In this document: in pieces, positions 11,740 to 24,985 of the stretch
Layout of the letters: the number at the start of each line of letters is the position of its first letter
How positions within the stretch are numbered: position 1 is the first letter of the stretch
Assembly: GCA_050084515.1 (NCBI GenBank)
Contig: CM114273.1
Coordinates: 44,392,001-44,456,000 of the forward strand
From: Blasia pusilla
Lineage: Eukaryota > Marchantiophyta > Marchantiopsida > Blasiales
DNA: 64,000 nucleotides
Reading direction: 5' to 3'
The notes under the pieces: model-generated
Databases searched by the model: none
Seen by the model: only the letters and a program-made list of their open reading frames with translations
Told to the model about the DNA's origin: nothing
Made by a program: the position numbers and the translations under genes

Positions 11740-13040
11740 CTGACCCCCATCCCCGCACTCGTTCTCCCCTACCCCTTGTCGACGACGCTCGTCGGGCCAT
11801 TCTACCCGCGTCGCAGCAGTGTGAGTTATATCTTCTATGTTTCTTTCTCGGATCTCTTCGCTTGGTGGTCTCCTGCTTGCTCCTATCGGGTCTCGTGATT
11901 GTACCCTCATGCTCCCTCCCGGCTCGTGTCGATTGCTCGTGTTGTAGCTCGCGGCTAAACTGTCTGATTTCTGCCTTTGCCTGTAGCTGACTCTCAAGAT
12001 TGAGTTAGGATCGCCTGAGCTTTGATCGTCTTAGTATAGACTAGCCTCACCTGAACTCAATTTTTGTTGGAGATTGTTACTCAACTAGAGATTTCTGTTG
12101 GAGAGTCTTACAGAACTGGAGACTCTTAAGATTTGCTGCGCAATCTGTGCCTCAAGGGAGTCAACATTTGCGGTTTCCCACTCTAATTTTTTTTTAGTTT
12201 GGCTCACTTCCGGTTTGGGTAATGGCCATTCTTACTATTTGGCTAGAGCACAAAGTCAACTGCTCTCTACAGTGCGTACAAGCCTTTCGTTCCGCTCTTT
12301 TTGTATACACATCATCCAAGTAGCTTTCATTCCCATAAAAAGCTTTACATGTTGGTCATTGTCATCCTACTGCTCACTCGCAGACTTAGACCAGAGTTCA
12401 GAGTGTAATCTGTATATTCACTACCACATCCTTCCCCTTTTTCCCCTTCTTTTGTCAATGTCTTAGTCGACTTAGGGTCTCGAGCAAGTGTATTCGATAC
12501 ACCAAGATTAACAGGGCATGCTCTATTAGGTGGGAAGCAACCCTCTTCCATCTTGGGTTGAGTCGTTCGATGTTGTTTCTTCGCAGATGCCCCTTCCATT
12601 GTGTAGTCATTTGCGTTGGTGGGCCTTCTCAGCTGATATGGGGGAGTCCCTTCTCCCTCTAATACAACATCTTTTCTCGAGCCTCCAACCGGCTACGGAA
12701 TATATATATACTCTCTCTCCGACAACACCTTCTCAGGGTGCATTCTAGCAGGGAGGGAATCTTTGATCGCGTTTTCGAAGCCAGGAGCGTGTTTAGGGGT
12801 TAGCCTTTGTCCCCACATAGGACTCTTGTGGCAGTGCTCCTTCTTCCACTTACTCAAGCGCATACAATCCTCTTGAGAAATGGGAGACCATTTCGAGTTG
12901 TCCAGTGCTTGTAGATCAGCTGACTTTACACCATAACGCTTTTTTGGTGATGTGATTTCTGACACACTTCTTCCCTTCCCTTGTGTGGACTTCTTAGCCG
13001 TGATTCACGTTGCCATCTTTGATAGTTCTAGAAGCACCTT
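11740..13040. other. Unassigned sequence with short frames
   Basis: Minus frames at 12345-12599 and 12693-12965 and plus frames at 11733-11990 and 12098-12466 are open, but I recognise no family. The minus frame at 12693-12965 is lysine, tryptophan and serine rich and reads like protein. Without a second exon or motif it stays hypothetical. Confidence 0.2.
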
Positions 13041-13044
13041 TGTT

Positions 13045-13165
13045 GAGAATGCTGGCAGATAGGAGTTGGAGGAGCTTGGGAGCTATTGGAGATGAAGTCA
13101 AGTCGGGGGAGCTTGGGATCTGCTTGAGTTGAAGGAGCTTGGGAGCTGCCGGACTTGAAGTTAAA
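13045..13165 (-). repeat. Imperfect tandem repeat
   Basis: A unit of about 45-50 bp containing GGAGCTTGGGAGCT recurs about three times (GAGGAGCTTGGGAGCTATTG, GGGGAGCTTGGGATCTGC, AAGGAGCTTGGGAGCTGCCG). On minus it lies in the 81-codon frame 12994-13239 and would encode repeats of the type SSPIAPKLLQL. It may be a minisatellite or part of a decayed coding repeat. Confidence 0.5.
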
Positions 13166-13239
13166 CCGGGAGAGTACTGGACGCTGCTGAAAGGAGCGAT
13201 TGGATTTGTTGTTGCTAAACTCAAAAATGTTGAACTCAA

Positions 13240-15970
13240 GTTAATTGCAGCAGCCCTCTTACAACTCTCTAAGGATGCAGAGAGTTGTTAGACTTCAGGA
13301 GCTGAACTTGAAGAACTACATAAGTTGAACTCAAAGTCGGACCTATTCAAAACTTTCAAGTACCTGTTGCAGGATACAAAGAGAGTTGTAAGAGTAGAGG
13401 GACATAATACGTGAATAGTTAATGTTTCTAAGATAAAGTAGAGTTCTTAGACCCTTACAAAACCTATATCAAAGATCGGATTGCAATTGATCATGCACAA
13501 CAATAAAGCTCAGAAGCTGAAGCCTCTAAGGCTTGCATAGTAAATGCATGCGTGTATGAATGGAGTTGACCTCACCTGAGTAGGATTACATCCGACACCT
13601 ACGCACAATCGTTCGCAAGAAAGAAATAGGTTGTATAGGGAAAGCCCCTTGCAGTCATAAAACCCTAAAACAACATGTCAACCCTTCACGACTCTTGAGA
13701 TCCAGGATAGCCACAGAATCAACGGATGTCCCTTCTTGAGTTGCAAATGTCTCAAGGAAAAATTTTGAAAACCATTCAAAAATCTGTTAAGAACGATCCT
13801 AAATGAAAACACGGAATTCACGCAAGACCCATGTGACATACGTGCCAGAAGTAGTATAACTCTCACTAGGCTGAAATGCGATGTGTCAATTGTAGATTTG
13901 TTCGCGCCATAAGAAGGCACTCTCCCATAACAGTATAGATCTGCATAAGATATAAGAAGTTGATGGGAGAATGTGTCTAAACCCTAAACCCTTTGTAGAC
14001 CAACAGTAGTCAAGGTCAAAACTAAAAAGGAGGATCTTGTCATAAAAAATGTAGAAGTGTTATATCAAGTCATTATAAAACCAAAAAAAGATAGGCTACC
14101 ATTAGGATCAAAACTAGTTGAAAGGGAAATGTATCACGACTCATAAATTGTGGGAAGACTAATTTTAGTATACCAAAGCTATAACTCATTATGTTGGGTC
14201 AATTACAAACAATAACATTTACATAATGGTACAATCCAAGTTTCAAATTTTTGATCTTTTGGAAACTTAGTAGATGTTGCTTTTTCTCCATATGAAAGTA
14301 TGCCTCATTGGATCTCACAAACATATTTGGAAAGGGTTTCATAAATACATGTCAAAGTTATAAGTCTTGAATGTGATTGTGATTGCCACATAAATCAACT
14401 TCATTTTCTCTCCTCTTACCTATAAGAAGTAAAATACTTTCTTTAAGTTTCCTTGCCACAACCCTCGTATCCAAGATACTCCGAGAGTTCTTGAATTAGT
14501 GTTGTTCACAAATGAGTCTATGGTTCCATGGATATTTTCTACATCTCCGAGTAGATCCTAACCATCAATATTAGGATATTCAATTTTTACTATGGCCCGT
14601 CGTAGGTGATTGAGGCCATAATGGTTTTAACGCCATCGGACGGCTCACCACCATTTGGATAAGGGCAAGGCAAGCCCAAAACAAGTAGGCTCGGATCGCT
14701 CAACCCATGGGTGTGGGATAGACTTGGAGGAGAGGCCTTCTCCTCCTCATTTTTGCCTCTCTTCCTTCACTGCTCGACATCTAAATATGTTTATTGAAAG
14801 GGAGAATATGACAATCAATCAACAAACATTTGTGTGTCAATTCCCTAACCCTTATCTTGATGATGTTAGCATGGTTGCACAAAAGCACACCAATCCATCC
14901 ATGGATTGCAAGAGGGGGGCCCATATTTATAGTTCATGATAGAAGGCATGATAAGGCCGAGTGGGGTAATAAGGTGGAAGGAAGTAGAGATGGAGGGAGG
15001 AAGAAACAAGAAAGTATGGAACAAAAAGTTAAGTGGAGGGGGAATGAGAAAGAAGAGGAAGGTGGGACCTACACCGATAAGTCCTTCTAGAGGACAAACG
15101 TAAGTCCATTGATATGGAAATGTCCGCAGACACGAACTTCGTCCACACGCAACCTTGGGTGTGAGGAGGATTATTCCGATGTGAAAATCTTTGTTCAGTT
15201 TGGGCTTCAATGTGATCCTTCCCCGAGTTTAGAGTTGTAGAAATTCATAGATGTTGATTGGATAAGAAACATATTTGATAGACACATACTCTACATCAAG
15301 TTATTTCATCACCTTAGGAAGTGCAATTATAAATTGGGCTTCAATGAAGCAAACTACAGTTGAATTATCTTCAATAGAGGTTGATATAGAGGAGCAACTA
15401 ATATAGCATATGAAGTAGTAGGGCTTTATCCATTACTTGTTGAGATTAATGTTAGTTACTTCCATGTAATTTAATATATACATACAATATTAAGAGCATT
15501 AAGCTTGATAAAAATCCAATATTTAATGTTTGAACAAAGTATCCAAAGGTGCCTTACCACTTTATCAAAGAAAAAGTACTTGCAAGAGAAATTGATCTTG
15601 TGTATATAGGTGTAATTAAGCAAATTATTAGTATCCTTACAAAAGCATTGTCTAAATATAAGTTTGAGATATTTAAAAAAAATTATGATTAGAGATATTA
15701 ATATGAGATTAATGTGGTATTGAAGACTAAGTTATAATCAAGCTCATAAAACACAAGAATTGTTAGATTTGATATTTGTACAAAGTAAGAAAGCTTAATC
15801 TTCATTGGTTAGTTAAACATGATTATCTTAAGTAAAATAAGTTAATCATAATTAGTACAACTAGACATTATGGGTATGGTTTCTTGTATATATCCAATAT
15901 AACTAAGAAGGGAATCATCCCCCACTCATACTCTTATGCAAAATTTTGGCTCCACAGTAGTGTTTGTTTG

Positions 15971-16005
<35 letters not shown>

Positions 16006-17980
16006 ATCATATGCCATCAATCATATTTGTTTAACAATTTTCTACAAAATCTAGTTACTCTCGAACTTAGGAATCAATTTTTGGTATAGTCACATATATA
16101 ACGCAATAATAAAGTCTCAAAAAATAATACTAGCCCTTGTTATATTTATTTAGGTTTCAATATGAAGCCTAATGCATCTAAAGAAAAAATAGCAAGCATA
16201 CAAACAGATGAAAACCTTGTAACTCCAAGATTAATAAGTATCAAAAATTACAAAAGGATACTAAGTATACAACATTTGATTGAATCGATTTTGAACCATA
16301 CATTGGGAGAGCATTTTGGAAAGTGTGTCCACGGTCCAAGGGAAAATCAAAAGTTGCAACTTGAGGACCTAAAATAAAATACTTGGGTTAGCTCTCTACC
16401 TGGTAGAGGCAAATCTGCTCTTTTTGTAAATCTTCCTCTTATCCTTCTCAACAAGAATAGAAAATAGTGTCAATTTTGAGTTGTTTGTAATAAACCCTTT
16501 CAACCAAAAACTTCTATGATGAATCATTGTTTATGTAAGGGGTTCTAAGACCTCTAGCCCTCAACAGGTGGGAAATTTCAAGTTCAATCCTCTACTAATT
16601 TAATGGATGATGCAAAGAACCCCATTTAAAAAATTATTTAATGTAACTTCGGAGACCAAATTTTTTTTGGTTGTTTTCCATAATGCTCAAATAAAAGGGA
16701 TGAAATACATCCAAGGACAAAAAAATCCCAATATTCTTCATAGCTCAATAAAATAACTATAAGGAAATCATAAAGAATATTCAAAACTAGACAATACTAC
16801 TAATTTAAAAAAATTTAAAACTCAAATTGGGCCCTCTTCAATTTGAACTTGTCTAACTAAGTAATTAGAGTTCCAATTTGCATTCAAACTTAACACGCAT
16901 GCTAAGCTCTAATATACTTTATGTCGTTTGAAGATTGTTTCGCTATCCTTGTTTTCATTAGAGCATATATAACAAGAAACATGAAGGAAATGTCATAGTT
17001 GGTTTCAACATTAATATCATGGGTCTAAAGTAACACTAGTGTACAACACATGTACTAGTGTACGGAGTGAGGGGACTAACCATACACAAATTCAAAAAAA
17101 ATCCCCCCTAATCTATACTATAATTTTCGGAAGGATCTACACTATGACTATGATATGGCCACACCTCCTAAACACGATAGAGAGGGGCATATATGTACAT
17201 TTATGAAGCATATTCACAAGAAGAGGCATATACGTACATTCACAAGAGGGGGCGTATATGCATAGAGGAGGTCCGTCAAAAGCGCACAAACTAGTATGAA
17301 GAATTGTCACATGTCAAAGAGGGACTCTCCATTAATAATATATAATAAATAAAATTATACACCAAAAGAATGTGTTGCCTTTATTCCACAATAACATGCC
17401 GAGTTTATCCGACAACGAATCTCATCATATTACAAAACCATAACCTCACCAAATTCCAAAATCATTACGAGACTCGTATTCTTATACGTCTCTCAATCTG
17501 CAGAGGTATATACCTGTGTAAGGAATAGCCTAAAACTTGAAGGGGAATAGCCTAAAACTTGAAGAAGATTTGTACATCGAGATTTGTACATGTGTATGAA
17601 CCCAACTATATATGAGAACCTAACTGATTGGAAGCATACGACTCTTGAGACATTCCTGGTGATTTACGTCAAGAACAGTCGAGAATCGCATGTGAAGCAG
17701 CCTTCCTGCCTCTGACAGGCGAGTGTGGGTCTGCATGTAGTGCTCACGGGGTGTGAAACATTACTTGATTCGTTTGCGTGGGCCAAACATCATGTGTGCA
17801 CAGGCCAGTGAACATCTCCTTCGATCTAGAACTGCAAATTTAAGGAGGTGATCGTGCGAAAGTAAACATAATTGCTTCACTCGTGTAGGCCAAAACCTGT
17901 TCGGAATAACGTGCCAAAGTCTTACACAAGTGATGGCTGAACTTTTGCGAGTAACTGTTGCGAGTTCTGATGCTGTTCGT
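13240..17980. other. AT-rich intergenic DNA
   Basis: I find no gene or recognisable transposon protein in this stretch. It contains a telomere-like CTAAACCCTAAACCC run near 13978-13992 and an exact tandem duplication of GGAATAGCCTAAAACTTGAAG at about 17522-17566. Scattered frames (13678-13920, 14655-14939, 16162-16377) lack motifs. Confidence 0.4.
15974..16005. repeat. Compound (GT)n(GA)n microsatellite
   Basis: A run of GT dinucleotides passes directly into a run of GA dinucleotides, about 32 bp in all, in AT-rich surroundings. It is a typical polymorphic simple repeat. Confidence 0.9.
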
Positions 17981-17991
17981 GAGGAGAATGA

Positions 17992-20051
17992 TCAGGATAT
18001 GATGGCACAATTTGACCTTACACCGCCGGAAGAGCTGTTTCCCGTCAAGACGTCCAAGGTGCTCAGTTTCAAGATAACTTGAGCGAAATTAGCCGCGAAA
18101 TTCATGGTCGGGCTAGAATTGTTGCTTCCAGCGTACGCGGCAACGAACGGTGCAGTTTGATTATCTAAAGCGATGGCTTGATCAATCTCTAGGATGCCGT
18201 GGCCCTGCTGAAGCTGCCTATAGAATCCCGAATCGAATACATTCATACTGCCATTGCCTTGGTCCAGAGCAACAACGTGATCAGGAATTGTCGGCACCTG
18301 TGGGCATGTACCTCTGAGCTTCGTGACGAGGGCAGGATCCATGGAAGGATCTGACTTATTTGTATTTTGAAAATTGTACAACCTGGCGCTAAAACTTTGA
18401 CAGAATGCTGCTCCAATCGTATGTGCTCCTGCGCATCAGCAGTACAAATTTCTGTGAGTTTCATGATGCCCCAAGGGCTGACACCGCATGAAAGGAGGTA
18501 TGAGCCTACGTTGCCACAGCACCGTGCTATCGTTGACTAAGCATCAATCTTAACTACGCATTTTCCAATTCACACTACTTGCTGACATGGTAAAGTATTT
18601 GAATATTCTAGTGCACTACCACAAACAACAGTAAATAAAAAATCCTGGAGACAGAAATCACAAGAATAGGATTTATATTCAAACTGATCCAGAAACCGTA
18701 CCGAGTAGAGTCACCATCTCAAGGACAGTGAAATTTTTAGCTGCGAATACCCTGACAATTTGAGACACGTTCGCATTTGGAGATGGTAGAGTGTTCGCTG
18801 CTTGGGCTGCCGACGAAGACCGGCCATCGAGTCGTCCTGTCGGCACATTGAAGAATGGCCCTCCAACCTACGTTACGCACCGGAAGAACCAAATGGTGTA
18901 TTAGAGAGACTGACTAAAAGCTCCCATTTCGACTCGGAATCTGTTGACGTCGCTCTGGAAGATACGGAAAGTAGAGTACCGTCCAAGTCTCTTTTTTCCC
19001 CACCGATGGCTCCAAGATCGTTTCCTTCTGATGTCATTGGTACTGACAACGCGGATGGAGTTTACAATTTGAGCCATTTGCTTGTCGCTGATCTTGCAGT
19101 GCCGACGTTCGTGAAGGTCTAAACCCCCTTGAATTCTCGAGTCGCAATAAATATGGACTACAATCTTGAAACCCTCTGACTTGATTTCATGATTTCTATT
19201 TCATTTGTCGATTCACACAATTCGGAAAGCGCTTCTGATATTCATTAGTAGATGAGATGTTTAATTTTCTAAAAACCTGACGCCTAAATATAATACCGAG
19301 ACCAAAGAGGAATTACTTCAAGAGATGTGTAACTGACCAGTCGAATAGCATCACGGGCAAGGAGAACTTCGATATCAGCGCAAGATACTACGCCTGGACA
19401 CGTATTCTCAAGAGCACCCTTTGCAGCGTCGACCATGTCATAACCAGCAACGGACGAATTTGGACTAGCATCCTTTTCTGCTTGGCCTGTACTGTTGGTA
19501 GAGTTGACCAGAAGAGATCCATCGCATCCCTGCCAGTGTCAGATTTAATAATTTGATCAGAGAATGGTCCAGTGAAAATCTTAAGAATCTGGGCTACAAT
19601 TAAATTTTGGAGACGGGCTGCGTGTAAAGTGCGATCATTCGTGTTCAGAAATTCGTCTTGATCTCGAATTCAAATTTTGACAATAAATAGAAAAGCCGCA
19701 TAGTATCATGAGGCGAATTGTAATATTTGCAGAGTCGCCTATACATGTCTGCATGCCAACTGACTGTCAGCTAGATCTAAAAAGGTGAAAGGGCACGAAA
19801 CAGACCGTAACAAAGCATTCGTGGAATAGCAAGCGAATCATGTGAGCCGGAATAGCGGGATCCTTCTTGTATCGAGCATGTATCGTACGTCGGACAATTG
19901 ACTCTGCCGCTGGGCATGACTGGTTGTAAAAGCCAAAGCCAAACGATGCAGATAAGGGAACGAAAACTGCTCTGCACGGACCCGGTAGTACGGTCAGTAT
20001 TAGGATCCAAATGAGCAGGAGCACCCTCGCGTCCAGGGTCTTATTTTCCAT
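17992..20051 (-). CDS. Class III secretory peroxidase
   Basis: Four minus-strand exons (20051-19806, 19529-19338, 18867-18702, 18428-17992) join in frame to 346 residues, the usual length. Residues 1-29 are a signal peptide (basic start, hydrophobic LLLIWILILTVL), so the enzyme enters the secretory path to wall or vacuole. Class III peroxidases oxidise phenolics with hydrogen peroxide for lignin, suberin and defence. The distal site reads RLLFHEC (Arg73, His77) and the proximal haem ligand is His204 in GAHTIG. All eight structural cysteines are present. Oddity: the residue after the distal His is Glu, where nearly all members have an Asp that binds the distal calcium. The donor after exon 1 is a weak GTCTGT. 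A start at 20150 is in frame but would bury the signal peptide, so the ATG at 20051 was chosen. Several NxS/T glycosylation sites are visible. Confidence 0.93.
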
Positions 20052-23000
20052 TTGTACGAGCTCTGAATGAAACAAAAGCTTCTGAATTGGCAAGGTTTGA
20101 AATTCCCCTCGCGAGCAGATGTAGCCCAGAATACGATGCGCACTGATCACGCGTGCCTTAGTAATAGACTGCGTTGCGAGCTTTCAAATTAAACTCTGAG
20201 GCCGAAACGCTTGCGGCCATGTACCGTATTCGGTGTCAAGGCAGCGTATCCCCCCCATCTTACGCATTCTGAAGACATTATCGAACGTAGTCTGCCTCCG
20301 AGTCTTGATTTCTCTTCCCCCGCGAGAACGAAAATCTTCGCCTCCACATTCGTCTACGCTGCTGCATGCACGGGCGGAATCTTACCGATATACGAGCGAC
20401 TTCAACAGTCCCTAGGTAACTAACAGCTACAACGTCGTTCGCACATTCAAGCGAAATTTGCAAATATCGAACGGATCTACCGCGAAGATTTAGCACAAAA
20501 AATTCCCGATAAACTCGATAGGAATCGATCCCCCGATATCGCTCGGCACAGAGCTGGAGAAGCTGCCAGACGCTCTGACCGATTCACGAAATGAGGTGAT
20601 GTGACCCCTTATTCTCGTGCGATGGCTGCGCTTCTTTAGAGGAGATCGAAGAAGCTAAAGTGAATCTGAAGTGCCCTGATCCGCATCACTGGCATCACCT
20701 GGGGAGGAACGAGAAAGTTTGCGAGTCCGATGGCTGATCGTACTACGTGTCACGCCAAACCGCAAACGTGTACCAGCCGGCTCCCGTGTCGGCTCGTCGA
20801 CTCCCCGGTGACGTCGGTTAGTCTTTCCCGGCGATGTGTGTTCCCCCGTGATTTGTTAGCTATTGACCTTGGACATCTGGTTTTCCTCTTTGCAGTTTGC
20901 GCGACGCACTTTTTTTTCCTCGTAATATCCATAGATATGCTATGGGTCTTAGTCGATCATTAAGATAACCTCTTACGTTAGTCTAGGTTTCACAACTGTG
21001 CCAAGCACGGGAGTGAAAGGCACGGATTAGCCAAACCAATTCAAAAAACTAGTAGTATGAGATTAATATAATTAATAGATTCATACTATTAATATAATTA
21101 ACATTTTCTGCCCATTTGTCACGTGACAAGCGGGTATGTGTTTGCAAATAAAAAGGTACTCTCGAATAATAATACGGATTATATACATTTATTCATAAAG
21201 TCGTCCTAGTTCATAAGGTCCAAATACATCACGTCCAAATAGTCCCGCACTCTGTTTCTTCTAAAGATTCCTTTTCTTAGAGATCACCCCTAATGAAAAC
21301 CTTTGGAATAGGTGCTTAGTAGCGGAGTATGCCCAAGTCCATATGTTGTTTGAAAGTTTTCTTCCCTTTCTACTGCTGGGAGCCTAAAGAGGTGGATTAT
21401 GTCCTCACTTCCTCCAAAGAAGCACAAAGGGGCACCTAGCAAACTATAACCATACCAATTTGATAGCCAAAACGTAACGACGGTCACCATCTCTAGGATG
21501 TGAGACGCCGTAATTCCTTCCTCCCAAGCCTTACTCCATAAGTGAGTATTAAGTTCATAGGAATAGAAGTTCACACTAAAAAATAGTAGTGAGTTTCTAT
21601 TCAAGTCCAATCTAATGCATCGCACAAACGGAAGATATGGTTTTAGTGGATAGTATGTCCCGAAGTCCCTTCTTCCTCCACTACGACTTTTGCACCGGTA
21701 ACATGGAAACTACGATTTTCTTCATATTAAAGACGCATTTAGGAATTAGACTTTTTTAACTTGAATGAGAATGTTTTGCACAAGTTATAAAATAGCTTAG
21801 GTGGCATTTTGAAATGATTTATAATATCTATATGATTAGAGAACGTAATGTGGATTCTTGACATCTACCTCCTTGACACGTGCGTTTACAATGGGGAAAA
21901 TTTTACTTTCTCACACGACTCAATAAAAAAAACTTAACATATAGTAATCAAATTATGTGGAATGATTTGATTAGCCCCGTTCACTGATCATTTTTAAGTG
22001 ATACTTAGTATTTTAGTTAGCATATAAGCCCCCTACACTTGTATCTTAAAATGCTATTTGAGATCTTACTTAATATTATGAGTACGCCATATGCTTCCAC
22101 TTCAACTAAGTGAGAAAACAATTAGCCCTCCCTACTTACGTTTCTAGAAAGATTTTGGGTGTCGTATAGTAAGTGATTATTGTCCTTTCTCTCTTGGAAA
22201 CTTGCCATCCACGACTCTAAGTACGTTAGAAAAGCGCTTAGTGATTCGGAATTGTCTACTCGACAGCTGTGAAGTTGGTGAGGGGTAGGCCTTCTATTGG
22301 GCTACGTGTACTCGAACTTGTTGCTACTTTCGTCGACACGACGGAGACAGTCCCTTGGTCCTCATCTGCTTATTTTTCTCCCTCCAATATGGAAGGGATA
22401 ATAATAAATCCCGGTACGCCCTTCACGCATGCCCATGCCTGAGGAAGCAAGAGAGAGAGAGAGAAAGTTAACAAGGGGAGAAAGGAATGGGAAGAATCGC
22501 CACGTAATGATTGGCTCGGCCAGGTGGTAGTCCTTCTGCAGTTCTGAGGTCACATTCTCCAGGCGGCCTCCAATGACGGCAGACAGCTCGGAGGTCCCGT
22601 GTACCGGCGGATGTTCACCCGAGACATTTCACGAGTAAAATCCAACAGTCGTTACGTACCCCCACCTCGCGTGACGTGAGAGTTCTTTCTGCTATTAATT
22701 AAAGAACCGGGAGCCATAGACTCTCGGACACGGAGGCCGCGTATTTCAAGGGGCCTTCGAGGGAGTTGGCGAAACCAGAAAAACACTGAGGGGACAGGGA
22801 TTTCCCTGTAGAATACGTGTCTAGTTTCGCCGATTTCCGGACGGCAGTGGAAATTTCTTGAAGTTTATTAGCGGTTTTTCTCCGGGTTTTATGAAGATCT
22901 TCTAGGAATTATTTATTTTTTAATCTTTTGATGAATCAGAAGTTCTTAGTCCGTGGCCCTAGATTTTATCATGGATGGATGAAAACTTGGCTTATCGAGG

Positions 23001-23400
23001 AATAGGGGAAAATAGGCGCGGATGAGAGAAGGCTGGCCATGAGCAGGGAGATAACAAGAAATCTCATATACCGGAATGAAGAGTTCGATTGTTCTTTGTT
23101 TTGATGTGCAGCATGGTTCTTATAATGAGGTATTTTTATTTTTAGTATATTTTCTAGATCTTTGATCTTATTAGAGTTTCTCACAAGTAGTGAGTGCTCC
23201 ACGAATAACTTCCTTTCTTCATCCAAATCAAACACCCCTCCCCCCCCCTAACTTCTACATTCATCTTCAATTTTCATCTTTATTTGTTGCTCATGCTTGA
23301 TTCATCCTTGTCTCCTAATGTTATTCCACTCTTAGGTAGATTCTTGTTTCCATCCGTTTTCATCTAGCCTTGCCTACTCACTTTCCATATTCTTAGTATC
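20052..23400. other. Peroxidase 5' flank and intergenic DNA
   Basis: 20052-20960 is GC-richer and should hold the promoter and leader of the minus-strand peroxidase; I could not fix a TATA box. From 21000 the DNA is AT-rich. A CpG-rich island lies at about 22490-22870 with no long frame, possibly an orphan promoter or old repeat. A small inverted repeat (AGTATGA / TCATACT) sits around 21054-21088 with two copies of ATTAATATAATTAA. No gene recognised. Confidence 0.35.
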
Positions 23401-24640
23401 CCCATGAAGCCACTATTTATGTTTGGGAAGGGGATTTGGGTCTAGAACACGGGAGAGGTTGAGGATCCTCCTTGGCACCATCATAGGTCTCTTCGAGACG
23501 TGTTTTCCCTGCGTGAGATTATTCCATATGATCTCCCATTCTATTCGGGGTGACCTCAGTCATGTTTTCCTCCTCCCCCTAACTAGGATCACACTCGACC
23601 CTATGGAAAAAATCTCTTGATATCTACTACTTCTCCTTCTACGATGGTGCCTCCATTATACCCAAGGAGAGAAGGGCAGCCATAGAGAGGTTATGGCCCG
23701 ATGGAGCCATTTTTTAGTGGGTGATTGGGAGTCTCTAAAGAGAAAACTTGGGGCATATGCTAGAGGTAGCACTTCACTCAAGTTTCTTGAAATTTTGGTC
23801 GGATGATCTTGTAGGATTTTGGTTGCAACAATATAGGACACTTGGACGAGCCTCTGAGTACTCACGAGCCACTCGCATTCTTCCCATGATGGGAATGGCA
23901 CCTCCGTCTATTGTTACCATTTATGCCCTCCGCAGGCTACATCCTCATCCAACAATTGACATTCTAGCTCTTACACATGCCTTCCATCTTGAGATAGTTG
24001 TATGCCTTGACCCGTCTTTCTTTGCATTAGCACTTGGACATTCTCCTAGGATTGTATGTGGTTAGAGGGTTGTTTGGTATGATGTACAAACATCTTCATG
24101 ATTTCTTTCCTCCTAAGAACTTCGCTAGCAGCTTTTCCAAGTTGCTTCAAGTTGCCTCTAACCTAGCATAGGGGAGAGTGCCAAGAACAGTGGCCCAAAT
24201 ATTGGGAGCAAGCCAACTTCTGGCATTGTCAAAGGAGGATGGAGGGACCCGTCCGATCGCCATAAATGAGGTGCTCTTGGATTTTATGAGTCACACTACC
24301 GCTTTGCAATTTCGTGAAGCTTTCTAGTTATACATGATTCCACATCAGTTTGGAGTTGCCATGCCAATTGGCTGTAGCCTTAGGTTTCAGGGCTTATCTC
24401 AATGTACATCTTGAGTGGATGGTTCTCCAAGTGGATGTGGAGAACACCATCAACTCACTGTCGTGGGAAGCTATATTCATAGAGTTGAGGGATGCATGTG
24501 GCCCCATAGAGAGCCTCATTCCCTTCGTGTAGGCTTTCTATGGGGACCCTTTGGCCCTCTATTTCTACCATGGTCGGTTTGAAGAAGAGATCAACATTTT
24601 CAAGTCTGCCCTCATGAGTCATAAAGGAGATCCCGTAGGT
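23400..24640 (+). other. Unassigned open frames, probably transposon-derived
   Basis: Plus frames at 23423-23620 and 23748-24065 and further short frames to 24530 are interrupted by stops yet read like protein. I see no known motif. The position beside gypsy fragments suggests an old element, but the family is not identified. Confidence 0.2.
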
Positions 24641-24649
24641 AGCACATTG

Positions 24650-24985
24650 TTTGCTGTTCCCTTGGTTTGCCTTGTGACTCCCCAAATGGAGTTCAAGTTC
24701 CAAGCACCCTTGGAGACCCTCCCCCTACTAGTAGTTTTGGGGTTCTTTGCCCTCTCCCTATTTTTGGAAGAAGGACTATTGGTCCGCCCCTATTGGCCCT
24801 CAACCCAACTCCATGTTTAGTTGTTTACGGGCAGTTTCTTAATTGTTGCTCATTAGTTTTTCTACATCTTTAGTGCATTAGAATTGCCTTTGCCTAAGAT
24901 TTCCAACGTCACCTTACTTGTCCCAAATGCATATCAATTAGGAAAGTTATGGTCCAAAATAAAGTAAAACCTCAAACACTCATAA
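24650..24985 (-). repeat. Fragment of chromovirus LTR (family G)
   Basis: This segment matches 29740-30060 along its length in the same orientation, for example CCTCAACCCAACTCC and TTTGCCTAAG in both. By comparison with the copy that follows the chromodomain element it is internal LTR sequence. Its right edge near 24985 abuts reverse transcriptase sequence directly, marking a rearrangement point. Confidence 0.6.
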
